Shown in pieces: positions 1 through 7,127 of a stretch of DNA of 19,776 bases (the first letter of the stretch is position 1; each line of letters begins with the position of its first letter). Position numbers and translations under genes: made by a program. Under the pieces are notes generated by a model. The model ran no database searches, was not told the origin of the DNA, and saw nothing but the letters and a program-made list of their open reading frames with translations. The DNA is from Nitrospirota bacterium (lineage in GTDB: Bacteria; Nitrospirota; Nitrospiria; Nitrospirales; UBA8639), in the NCBI GenBank assembly GCA_029865515.1, contig JAOUGQ010000019.1, forward strand, positions 1-19,776, written 5' to 3'.

Positions 1-650
1 CACTGCTCTGCCGTCAAGGGCAAAACTTGAGTCCACAATCCGCCCCTCAAACTTTCCGTCTCAAGAGCAAACAGATGGCACACGGCAGGACTGGCATAGG
101 TCATGACACCGTTCTCATCGATCATGACCGCCGCCAGTTGCAAGTGATCGAGAACGGCCATCACATCATCGCGAATTTTTTCACTCTCAGCTAACTGACT
201 TCCCAACCCAACCTCAACAAGTTTTCGAACTTCCATTTCTTGCCCGTGCGTTAAATGCTCGTCTCGAGCTTTCTGTAGCACGGGTTGCAGCGTGACCATC
301 TCAGGTTTGTATCGTTGGACAATTAAGAACCGTTGCCCCTCCTGTACCAGAGCAGTGGCCTCAAAATAACTCTCGTCCCCCCAAAGGGCCGGTTCGCTCC
401 ATAAACCGGATTGCACTGTTCCATAATGATGGCTCTGCCAGAATTCTTCCGCTTCATCCAAAAAATGCTTCAGGAAAAATGACTTCTCCACGAATTCACG
501 GGGGTCTGTCGAAGAAGGGTGTGAGGAGACGGAAAGGGGATACCAGCTGGGAAACGAACCAATCGTGCGGTATTGTGTCGGCGACTTGACCTGCACCACC
601 AACGCGTCAAAAATGTTTAGAATTTCTGGATAGGGAGCTTCGGCGAGCAT
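1..650 (-). CDS. PAS-domain sensor protein, 3' end outside window
   Basis: An open frame of 216 codons runs off the left edge. It starts at an ATG (648-650) that is the only plausible start after an in-frame TAA about ten codons upstream; no clear Shine-Dalgarno precedes it. Residues 1-115 are a globular N-terminal part I do not recognise (Trp/Phe-rich, with GLWSEPALW near 82-90). Residues 120-163 look helical or coiled. From about residue 163 a PAS fold begins (MAVLDHLQLAAVMIDENG, then YASPAV), as in signal-transduction proteins. The missing C-terminus would probably carry the output, such as a histidine kinase, sigma54 activator or cyclase domain; this cannot be told from here. It lies 170 bases downstream of the small GTPase gene on the same strand, so it may be the last gene of that cluster or a separate unit. 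Confidence 0.75.
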   Translation of the reverse strand, partial: MLAEAPYPEILNIFDALVVQVKSPTQYRTIGSFPSWYPLSVSSHPSSTDPREFVEKSFFLKHFLDEAEEFWQSHHYGTVQSGLWSEPALWGDESYFEATALVQEGQRFLIVQRYKPEMVTLQPVLQKARDEHLTHGQEMEVRKLVEVGLGSQLAESEKIRDDVMAVLDHLQLAAVMIDENGVMTYASPAVCHLFALETESLRGGLWTQVLPLTAEQ

Positions 651-820
651 TATATGAATTATGGACAGGCCGGGTTTTTACGAATACAAGAAGCCCTTAT
701 TTCAAATTTGGCATATCGCATACGCAAAAAGAGATAAATATCCTTTCCTCTTACCTGTGCGAGAGGAATGCTCGAAAACAAGCTTGAAATCACACTGTGA
801 GGAAAGGACAAAAACACCCT

Positions 821-1333
821 CTAGATTTTGAGCATCTGTTTGGCCAATTCTAGAAACGCCAATTCCACCCCTTCGCCCGTCTTGGCACTGGATTGAAGCA
901 CCAGACAGGCATTGGAGGCCAGATCCTTATACATCTCAGGAGTTACCTTCCAGGACTCGCGAAGATCATGTTTGTTGATCATGAGCACATAGGGGACAGC
1001 CCCCATCGACTGTGAAGCCAATAGACGCAATTGACGGGCAACATCCAGTGTTTCTTTTCTCGTTCCATCAATCACTAATAAGTACCCTGATGACCCTCGC
1101 AAATATGATGCCCGAACTTTTTGAAAGTCATCTTCTCCATACATATCCCACAAGACTAAGTGGACTTCAGTGTCATCCACACACAAGGATTTTTGATCGA
1201 TTTTCACACCAATGGTTGTGTGATATTTTTCAGAAAACTGGGCCGTGACAAAACGCTTAACCAAGCTGGTTTTCCCAACTGCAAATCCGCCCAACATACA
1301 AATTTTTTTTTGTATCACTCCCCGCCCTTTCAC
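821..1333 (-). CDS. Small Ras/Rab/MglA-like GTPase
   Basis: 170 residues, the size of a lone Ras-superfamily G domain. Visible motifs: G1 G15-x4-G20-K21-T22, switch I TTIG with T40, G3 D63-M-Y-G66, G4 N120-K-H-D123 and G5 S149-A-K151. The usual Gln after the DxxG motif (Ras Q61) is Glu67 here, which suggests slow intrinsic hydrolysis and dependence on a partner. No lipidation motif is seen at the C-terminus (KQMLKI), so it is probably cytoplasmic. The start is a GTG whose GTGA overlaps the stop of the OmpA-like gene by 4 bases, indicating translational coupling; an internal GTG at codon 6 is a weaker alternative. Bacterial relatives such as MglA act as polarity or envelope switches controlled by Roadblock-fold GAPs, and the adjacent membrane protein carries a domain of that look. 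The family call is firm; the role is inferred. Confidence 0.9.
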   Translation of the reverse strand: MKGRGVIQKKICMLGGFAVGKTSLVKRFVTAQFSEKYHTTIGVKIDQKSLCVDDTEVHLVLWDMYGEDDFQKVRASYLRGSSGYLLVIDGTRKETLDVARQLRLLASQSMGAVPYVLMINKHDLRESWKVTPEMYKDLASNACLVLQSSAKTGEGVELAFLELAKQMLKI

Positions 1334-3135
1334 CTACGACTCTTAGGCACACTAGCGGGTGGTGGAAGGATCACTCGGAAGGCTACGCGGCGCTCTTGCG
1401 ATACGGCTTTGCCAGTTGAAGACAGCGCTGGCAAGCGGTCCGACCCCACGCCTACTGTCCTAAGATTGATTGCCTGGAAAGAACCGTTTGCCAGTTCATT
1501 CAGAACAGCTTTAGCCCGAAGCGCACTCAAGCTTTGATTCACTTCTTTTCCACCATCTGGACTCGTAAAGCCCTGAATTTGAATACGGGGGAAAATGCCT
1601 AAGATGGTTGCCGTTTGATCTAAAGCCTGAATCGTCTGATCAATGTCTCTTATGGTAGACCTTTGGTCTAGACTAATGTCAGAATTCCCGACTTCAAATG
1701 TAATCGTTTTGCTTTCTAATTCGGCTTTTAATGTCTCAAATTGTTTCAAATCCGTATCAACCAATTGCCTCGTCTCAATGTGAGTCACTCCGGGAAGCAG
1801 CGGTCCTAACAGGTGCGCCTGTTGGATCCAAGAATGAGGTGCCTCTCCTTTGAGAATCAATGTCGTGCCTTCCAAATTGCCAACAACAGAACTTGGTGGA
1901 CGCAACTGAATCATGGCTCGCTTCTGCACAAATTCCGGAGTGAGGTCCATAAAGGGTTTCAAACGAAATACCACTTGTTGCGAGGAATAGCCAATATCCG
2001 AAAGAATCTGGTCTGGATTGATAGCCAAAGGATCCCGCAATCCATAAATCGTTGGCGTTCCCTCTTCCTGAATTGACGTCATCACCAATCCTGGTTCCTG
2101 ATCAAGCCGCTCCAATAGATACGCCCATCGTTGTTGATCCGCATGGGCCTGGAAGGCCCACATCCCAAGACCAAGCATCAACAAGCCCAACACAATCCAA
2201 AAAGCCCACGGAAGACCTCTCGATTTTTGCTCAAATTGGGCCTGCAAACAATCTTCCAACTGAAGACGGGTCTCTTGAAAGGAACTGGCATCACCCTGAA
2301 AGGCTTGCAGGAGTTCAGAGAATTGCGCATGAATGGTTTCGAGAGTTTCTTGGAAAACCTCTCGTAACTCCATTGGAGGCGCGCCACGAATGACTCCTGC
2401 CAAAATGGCTCCCCATCCCTGCTCAATCCATACCGTCAAATCACCAATGCGAATGGACTCTAAGCCTTCGTCTTGCGATTGTCCAAAGGAATCACAGACA
2501 AAGTCCTGGATTGCGGTTAACATTCCAGAAATCACTTCCTCTCCCTGTCCACTCACCCCTTCGGCCACTACATGATTTAAGAGGAGTCCCGTTTTCTTGT
2601 GGATCAGAAAAACCTGCTCCACACGAAACCGCAGAGTATGAAGCAATACCACTTCGGCAAAGGACTTCCCTGTTCTGAACGCTTCCCATCGCCATTGTAG
2701 CCCGCGCCAGGACATACTGCATTCCAATGTCTGATTCAGCGACTGCATCAAGCCTCGCATGGCGTGGGCAATGGCTTTACGAATAGCAGAACCTAAAATC
2801 GGCGCGATGGAATCGCTAATAAGCTGGGGCGACTGTTTAATGGATAGAGCCAGGGCTTCCTGCGTGACGGGTATCAAAGAGGCCAACAATCGTGTGTCTT
2901 GCTGCGCACGGAGCCGAATCGCATCAGGCAGTACACGACCAACGTCCTTTGGGTGAAGAGAAAATTGATCAAGACGGGTTTTGAGGCGATCTAGTTCGTG
3001 CTGTTCGGGAGCTAGGAGTAATTGACGAAGATGGGAAAATCCTTTGGATTCTTTTACGGAAAAACGAGGAGAGCTAGAAGATGGTTGCTGCGAACCTGCC
3101 ATAGAATTATTTTTTGCCCCTTGGCCAGATGCCAT
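1330..3135 (-). CDS. Single-pass membrane protein: longin/Roadblock-like, BON-like and OmpA C-terminal domains
   Basis: 601 residues without a signal peptide. Residues 1-30 are low-complexity and Ser-rich. Residues 40-170 are helical. About 172-255 alternates strands and helices (VEQVFLIHKKTGLLL, then a GMLTAIQDFV helix, then GDLTVWIEQG), resembling a longin/Roadblock fold. One membrane helix spans about 308-328 and is preceded by QKSR, which favours a cytoplasmic N-terminus. The presumed periplasmic part has BON-like stretches (about 345-375 and 416-460) and an OmpA-like peptidoglycan-binding domain (about 475-590; NQSLSALRAKAV with R540, then ERRVAFRV). The usual Asp of the TDxxG loop is Ser525, with Asp527 two residues on. 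The gene begins 38 bases after the coiled-coil gene and ends in a 4-base overlap with the GTPase. Likely role: anchoring or controlling the GTPase and linking it to the wall. The ATG at 3135 has only a weak ribosome site; Met12 is an alternative. Confidence 0.85.
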   Translation of the reverse strand: MASGQGAKNNSMAGSQQPSSSSPRFSVKESKGFSHLRQLLLAPEQHELDRLKTRLDQFSLHPKDVGRVLPDAIRLRAQQDTRLLASLIPVTQEALALSIKQSPQLISDSIAPILGSAIRKAIAHAMRGLMQSLNQTLECSMSWRGLQWRWEAFRTGKSFAEVVLLHTLRFRVEQVFLIHKKTGLLLNHVVAEGVSGQGEEVISGMLTAIQDFVCDSFGQSQDEGLESIRIGDLTVWIEQGWGAILAGVIRGAPPMELREVFQETLETIHAQFSELLQAFQGDASSFQETRLQLEDCLQAQFEQKSRGLPWAFWIVLGLLMLGLGMWAFQAHADQQRWAYLLERLDQEPGLVMTSIQEEGTPTIYGLRDPLAINPDQILSDIGYSSQQVVFRLKPFMDLTPEFVQKRAMIQLRPPSSVVGNLEGTTLILKGEAPHSWIQQAHLLGPLLPGVTHIETRQLVDTDLKQFETLKAELESKTITFEVGNSDISLDQRSTIRDIDQTIQALDQTATILGIFPRIQIQGFTSPDGGKEVNQSLSALRAKAVLNELANGSFQAINLRTVGVGSDRLPALSSTGKAVSQERRVAFRVILPPPASVPKSRR

Positions 3136-3173
3136 GAAGCATGGCGTCCATGATCACAGGAAAGCAAGGGTGT

Positions 3174-3800
3174 TTATGAATTTTCCGTATCCCTCTGACC
3201 TACCTTCAGCCGCAAGGCCACATCCATTAACAATTCAGCCAACGCAGCACGATCAGTTTTTTCGGCTTTTAGTTCTTTGAATGCTTCTTGAAATCGACTC
3301 TGCAATCCAGCCAAAGCCTGTTGATGATGTTCGGTTAAATCGGCTTTTTGCTGAGTTAATTGTCTCTCAAGCATCTGATGTTGTGTAGTCGTCTGATCTT
3401 GTAATGCAGACAAGCGACTCTCGAGTTGAGAATTCACATTCTTAATAACCTGTCCAACTTCTTCTAACGAACTCGAGCGTCCAGCCTTCTCTTGCTGAAT
3501 TTGACTTGTCAAACAGGAAACTTCCTGGTTGATGTAGGTCTTGATATCTTCCAACGACCGGGTCAGCTGGTCTCTAAGATCAGTACTTTCTTGTAATAAT
3601 CGTTTTTCCAGAAGGCTACATCGTTCTTCGAATTCCCGGCTCTGTGCCCCGAATAAAATATCACGGACTTTTTCTAAACTCCCTTCTTCGGATGGCTCCT
3701 GTCCCTCCACCTTTAATGGAGAGACATATTCGTTTGTCGGATTTTCTGACACTTCATAAGAAATCTTTTTGGAACGCTTTGACTGTTCAACTGGATTCAT
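3174..3800 (-). CDS. Cytoplasmic coiled-coil protein of the GTPase/OmpA cassette
   Basis: 208 residues from the ATG at 3800, chosen because GGAGAG sits seven bases upstream; an upstream in-frame ATG at 3842 would add 14 residues but has no ribosome site. There is no signal peptide or membrane segment. Residues 1-40 are polar and probably disordered. A conserved-looking block LEKVRDILFG (42-51) is followed by long heptad-rich helices to about residue 180, rich in Glu, Gln, Lys and Leu. The C-terminal tail DRAALAELLMDVALRL looks like an amphipathic docking helix. It is the first gene of the cassette with the OmpA-like protein and the GTPase. I know no named function for the family. A scaffold, or an adaptor between the GTPase and the membrane protein, is the simplest guess. 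Confidence 0.82.
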   Translation of the reverse strand: MNPVEQSKRSKKISYEVSENPTNEYVSPLKVEGQEPSEEGSLEKVRDILFGAQSREFEERCSLLEKRLLQESTDLRDQLTRSLEDIKTYINQEVSCLTSQIQQEKAGRSSSLEEVGQVIKNVNSQLESRLSALQDQTTTQHQMLERQLTQQKADLTEHHQQALAGLQSRFQEAFKELKAEKTDRAALAELLMDVALRLKVGQRDTENS

Positions 3801-4190
3801 GATTATTCTCTCCATCACAAATATAGGCCTAGGAAAGATCACGTAAGAAATCGAATCCTACCACTCTGAAGTATAGGGAACAAGACAGACATTTCCTTAT
3901 CACATGCTCTCCCTTTTTTCTTACAGGTGGCTCCAAAGAGACCCTCTGGCCAAAGGAGCTTTTACGGCATTTTTTAGTATGCCGAAATGCTATCGTTATG
4001 CTCAATTACCCCAAGGGACTAAGGATATCCACAATCCTTAGCACAGACAGCTAAAAAATTGGAACCAGGGGGTGGAATTAACCAGGGATAGGCTTTGGGA
4101 AAAGGGAAATGTGTCCCGAAAGTGTAGCGGGGTTAAAACGGAAAAATTCTTTAGGAAGTCAACAGCAAAAGGGAATAAAATCTTTTTAAA
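3801..4190. other. 390-base intergenic region with a dyad, upstream of the GTPase cassette
   Basis: No credible gene. It separates the zinc-ribbon pair from the cassette, which suggests the cassette has its own promoter. It holds an inverted repeat CGGCAT (3965-3970) / ATGCCG (3979-3984) with an eight-base spacer, extended by TTT/AAA after a one-base bulge. No T-run follows on either strand, so it looks more like an operator than a terminator. A TATACT -10-like hexamer lies nearer the cassette. Confidence 0.5.
3870..3875 (-). promoter_or_regulatory. Possible -10 element for the coiled-coil/OmpA/GTPase cassette
   Basis: On the minus strand TATACT lies about 70 bases before the cassette's first start codon and matches five of six sigma70 -10 positions. 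No good -35 is found at normal spacing, so the promoter may need an activator or may not be real. Confidence 0.3.
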
Positions 4191-4397
4191 TCAATCCTTT
4201 TCCGGCTCGGCATTTCCATGTTGATGCGTGACTCGATCTTCGTCAAACAATTCGGCCATTTCTTGAGCCATGACATCATTGTCATGAGGGAGAGTCATGA
4301 CAGACAATTCTTTTTTGATTTTTGGAGCTTCAGCCTTAGAATCTTTGGTGCCGGCTTTGGACTCTTTGGGTGCTTCAGGCTTTTTCGTGTGATCCAT
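4191..4397 (-). CDS. Small charged hypothetical protein
   Basis: 68 residues, not recognised. The first half is Lys-, Glu- and Ala-rich and probably disordered (repeated PK/SK units). The second half holds a short predicted helix (NDVMAQEMAELFDED) and an acidic tail with HQH. There is no signal peptide, membrane helix or cysteine. The ATG is well supported by GAGGAG nine bases upstream. It starts 23 bases after the zinc-ribbon gene stops, so the two are almost certainly co-transcribed. The good ribosome site and tight spacing argue that it is real despite its size. No function can be assigned. Confidence 0.65.
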   Translation of the reverse strand: MDHTKKPEAPKESKAGTKDSKAEAPKIKKELSVMTLPHDNDVMAQEMAELFDEDRVTHQHGNAEPEKD

Positions 4398-4420
4398 GAT
4401 GACAATCTCCTCTACGATGT

Positions 4421-4780
4421 TTATTCGAACGATTCCAAAAATGACCGCTCAGGAAACTTATGATGACAACTTGGACAGGTCACAAAATAGACCGATTCAC
4501 GAACAGAGAGCACAGCCCTGAAATCCAGGGACACCCCACGATGCCGGCAGGATTGACACGCAATTTCTTTGAGGTGATACGGAATATCCGGCTGCGTGTG
4601 TAAATAAAAATCCATATCCGTATGGACGGGAAAGGTATAAAAACATCCTCGACAAATCGCTTTCCATTCCCCATCCCCTGTCACAGTCCTGGAGTCGATC
4701 CCAAAACGGTTAACCTTGCAAATAGGACACTTCACTTCTCCTAATCGTTCTTCCACCTGTTTGACGCTTAATTGTGTCAT
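4421..4780 (-). CDS. Double zinc-ribbon protein
   Basis: 119 residues with four CxxC knuckles: C18/C21, C43/C46, C75/C78 and C102/C105. Paired in order they make two zinc ribbons with about 21-23 residues between knuckles. Aromatic and basic residues around the knuckles (RGCFYTF, CHHKF) fit a nucleic-acid- or protein-binding ribbon. No enzymatic domain, signal peptide or membrane segment is visible. It heads a two-gene unit with the small acidic protein and is divergent from fpg, about 360 bases away. A TTGCGG-17-TATACT promoter candidate lies upstream. The ribosome site before the ATG is weak (GGGGATGG). A regulatory or accessory role is possible, but I do not recognise a named family. Confidence 0.78.
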   Translation of the reverse strand: MTQLSVKQVEERLGEVKCPICKVNRFGIDSRTVTGDGEWKAICRGCFYTFPVHTDMDFYLHTQPDIPYHLKEIACQSCRHRGVSLDFRAVLSVRESVYFVTCPSCHHKFPERSFLESFE

Positions 4781-5143
4781 GACTATTTCTATCCATCCCC
4801 TACAAAAGATTCTCTAAGGAGTATAGGCTTCCTCCGGAGTTCCCGCAACCAAACTCCCCCCAATCTCATCGCCCCTGAACCGGAGTCAAGCAGGACCGGC
4901 GAGAGAGGATTCTCACCACAAACCTTTATGGACTCATCAACCTGGATAAGGCATTTCCCGCTTCTCTTGCTCCAGACTCTCTTCATTTTTCCCCTATCTC
5001 AATGCAATCCTGTCCTGAGCCTTTCCTTGACCAGAAAAGAGGACCATACCCAGCACCACCAAAAATCTGATACAACTCTCCATCCCACAAGATACAACTT
5101 GAGAAGGCTTATTGAACCTTTCACATTTCCCACGTCATATGCC
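4781..5143. other. Divergent intergenic region between the zinc-ribbon gene and fpg
   Basis: 363 bases. The minus-strand promoter for the zinc-ribbon gene lies at its left end. The plus frame is open across it in phase with fpg, but the translation is low-complexity and would precede the obligatory N-terminal Pro of Fpg, so it is treated as non-coding. The nonamer GATACAACT occurs twice about 20 bases apart near 5069-5099. I see no convincing plus-strand promoter, RNA gene or terminator. Confidence 0.5.
4820..4848 (-). promoter_or_regulatory. Sigma70-like promoter for the zinc-ribbon gene
   Basis: On the minus strand, TTGCGG (4848-4843) and TATACT (4825-4820) are separated by exactly 17 bases. 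The -10 matches five of six consensus positions, the -35 three of six. It sits about 40 bases upstream of the ATG at 4780. Confidence 0.45.
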
Positions 5144-5974
5144 ATGCCGGAACTCCCTGAAGTTGAAGTCATCCTGAACCACCTGAAAGGCACTGTCCTA
5201 GGTGGGAGCATTCAAACATTGACCATTCACCGTTCAGATATTGTTCGCACAGGGCATAACCTTATCCCCTGGTTCCGAGGCTCCACGATCACCAATATCA
5301 CCCGTAAAGGGAAGTGTGTGATCTTTACCTGCCATCGATCCAATGAAGCCCGGTATCTGCTTTCAGAACTGGGGATGACCGGACTTTGGTTTTTTCATCA
5401 CACCCTGGCCTCATCCCCTCAACACCTTCATTGCCACATCGGGCTTTCCGGTGCACAAGCCACTGAACTGTATTATTGGAATCCCCGCCGGTTTGGCCGG
5501 CTTTGGCTGTTCGCCCTACCGGAATTGGAAGCCTTCCTGGAGCGCCGATTCGGCTCTGACGCACTGGACATAGGAGAACAATCGTTTATCCAGCTTATCC
5601 AAAGCTGTCGAGGCCGGTTGAAGCCGTTTTTCCTCGATCAACATCGTCTGGCCGGAATTGGAAACATTTACGCCAATGAAATCCTGTTCCGGGCCAGAAT
5701 TCACCCACAGGCTCACGGCTATCGCCTGGGAGCCCCTTCCTGTCAACGGCTCTATCACACGATGCATACCGTTTTACAGGAAGCCATTGCTGCTGGAGGT
5801 TCTTCCATTAGAGACTTTCGTGCTCCGGATGGATCGCAAGGGCACTTCCAGAAATTGCATCAGGTCTACCAGAAGGCAGGATTGCCATGCTCGCACGGGT
5901 GCCCAACCCAGATCAAGCGCATGCCAAGTGAACGCAGCTCATTTTATTGCTCGGCCTGCCAAAAGAGACGGTAG
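5144..5974 (+). CDS. mutM: Formamidopyrimidine-DNA glycosylase (Fpg/MutM)
   Basis: 276 residues, normal for the family. Fpg excises 8-oxoguanine and ring-opened purines from DNA and nicks the abasic site by beta/delta elimination. The start is fixed by the PELPEVE N-terminus: after Met removal, Pro2 is the catalytic nucleophile and Glu3 assists; the frame is open upstream but an extension would bury Pro2. Lys57 is in the expected place (RKGK). The helix-two-turn-helix is visible near DQHRLAGIGNIYANEILF, and a C-terminal zinc finger ends the protein with the conserved Arg before FYC. The first finger knuckle is CSHGC (Cx3C) instead of the usual Cx2C. The ribosome site is weak. Transcription runs toward phoH, but phoH has its own promoter. 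Confidence 0.95.
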   Translation: MPELPEVEVILNHLKGTVLGGSIQTLTIHRSDIVRTGHNLIPWFRGSTITNITRKGKCVIFTCHRSNEARYLLSELGMTGLWFFHHTLASSPQHLHCHIGLSGAQATELYYWNPRRFGRLWLFALPELEAFLERRFGSDALDIGEQSFIQLIQSCRGRLKPFFLDQHRLAGIGNIYANEILFRARIHPQAHGYRLGAPSCQRLYHTMHTVLQEAIAAGGSSIRDFRAPDGSQGHFQKLHQVYQKAGLPCSHGCPTQIKRMPSERSSFYCSACQKRR

Positions 5975-5981
5975 AGACGGT
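5964..5981 (+). repeat. Tandem 9-base duplication across the fpg stop codon
   Basis: AGAGACGGT occurs twice head to tail, and the junction supplies the TAG stop of fpg. The second copy forms a small hairpin, GAGAC (5974-5978) with GTCTC (5983-5987) and a GGTA loop. No T-run follows, so it is not a typical terminator. Confidence 0.6.
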
Positions 5982-5999
5982 AGTCTCCCACTTCGTTCC

Positions 6000-6028
6000 T
6001 TGAGCCTCACGGAAACCTTTGTTAGAAT
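6000..6028 (+). promoter_or_regulatory. Sigma70-like promoter of the phoH-ybeY-ftsY operon
   Basis: TTGAGC (6000-6005) and TAGAAT (6023-6028) are spaced 17 bases apart: -35 four of six, -10 five of six. The predicted start near 6035 gives a leader of about 43 bases. The -10 overlaps the left arm of an inverted repeat, GTTAGAA (6021-6027) / TTCTAAC (6049-6055), a possible operator. Confidence 0.6.
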
Positions 6029-6077
6029 GAGACTATAAGTTGTATCACTTCTAACAGGAGGGTCATTCGAATCCTAC

Positions 6078-7121
6078 GTGCGAAAACTTAAACTACGAGA
6101 AGGGGTCGATTTAGCCAATCTTTTCGGCCCGCACGATCTGCACCTCAAAATGATCGAAGGTGAACTCCAGGTCCGGATGGCGGCCAGGGGGGATGAAATC
6201 ACTCTTCATGGTCAACCTGAGTCAGTTCTGCGGGCCGAACATATTTTGCGGGAATTAGCCGATTGGACCCGAACCTATTACGAGTTAAAACCTGACGATA
6301 TCTCACGAGCGATTCGGGCCACAGAAGAACAGCGTGACATTCCGCTCAAACCCTTTACCTTTTCGGCGAGCGCGCTTCCGACGAAAAAAGGCCACGTCAA
6401 TCCTAAAACTCCCAATCAACAGACCTATCTCGAAGCCATTAATAAGTCAGATCTGGTCATTGCCATTGGACCAGCCGGAACGGGGAAAACCTATCTGGCC
6501 ATGGCCATGGCGCTCGCAGCCCTCACGCAAAAACAAGTCAGTCGCATCATCCTGGCGCGGCCCGCAGTAGAAGCGGGGGAACATCTTGGCTTTCTTCCAG
6601 GAGATTTATTTGCCAAAGTGCATCCCTACTTGCGGCCCTTGTATGATGCGTTGTACACCATGATGGACATTGATCGGGCCAATCGGCTCCTTGAACGTGG
6701 CGAGATTGAAATCGCCCCCCTGGCCTTCATGCGGGGACGAACGCTCGACGATGCCTTTGTCATTCTGGATGAAGCGCAAAACGCCACCACTGAACAAATG
6801 AAAATGTTTTTGACCCGGCTCGGACTCAATTCCAAAGCGATTGTGACCGGGGATATCACCCAAATCGATCTCCCCGATTCGCAGAAATCCGGATTAGCGC
6901 AGATTGCTGACATTCTCCTCAATATCGAGGGGATACAATTTGTGTATTTTTCCGAACAAGATGTCGTCCGGCACCGATTAGTCAAAGAAATTATTAAAGC
7001 GTATGACCGGTTTGAACAACAATCCTCGACCAGCCCGCGCAAGACCTCATCCGGCCCTTCGACCGTATCTCTCAACCATCATTCGGGATCGGATATCAAT
7101 GGCCAGGGCCCAACGCTGTAA
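6078..7121 (+). CDS. phoH: PhoH-family ATPase (YbeZ type)
   Basis: 347 residues, the usual size for YbeZ-type PhoH. It is a cytoplasmic P-loop ATPase thought to work with YbeY in RNA and ribosome quality control. The N-terminal ~65 residues fit the KH-like domain of this branch. The ATPase core shows Walker A GPAGTGKT (131-138) and Walker B FVILDE (227-232) followed by AQNAT. The last ~30 residues are a polar Ser/Pro-rich tail. It starts with GTG. The AGGAGGG at 6056-6062 is about 15 bases away, longer than ideal, but no better in-frame start exists. It is the first gene of a phoH-ybeY-ftsY unit and ends six bases before ybeY. Confidence 0.94.
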   Translation: MRKLKLREGVDLANLFGPHDLHLKMIEGELQVRMAARGDEITLHGQPESVLRAEHILRELADWTRTYYELKPDDISRAIRATEEQRDIPLKPFTFSASALPTKKGHVNPKTPNQQTYLEAINKSDLVIAIGPAGTGKTYLAMAMALAALTQKQVSRIILARPAVEAGEHLGFLPGDLFAKVHPYLRPLYDALYTMMDIDRANRLLERGEIEIAPLAFMRGRTLDDAFVILDEAQNATTEQMKMFLTRLGLNSKAIVTGDITQIDLPDSQKSGLAQIADILLNIEGIQFVYFSEQDVVRHRLVKEIIKAYDRFEQQSSTSPRKTSSGPSTVSLNHHSGSDINGQGPTL

Positions 7122-7127
7122 TGCCCG

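Noticed and set aside
790..800. TCACACTGTGA palindrome as a CRP-type site
   Set aside because: The half-sites are in the wrong order and spacing for TGTGA-N6-TCACA; a short palindrome like this can arise by chance.
3965..3984. CGGCAT/ATGCCG dyad as an intrinsic terminator
   Set aside because: The T-run is in the loop, not after the stem, on either strand.
4772..5143. In-frame N-terminal extension of fpg (124 residues)
   Set aside because: Fpg needs Pro2 at its N-terminus for catalysis; the extension is low-complexity and lies over the divergent promoter region.
6626..7075. 149-codon minus-strand ORF
   Set aside because: It is antisense to phoH, across the conserved ATPase core.
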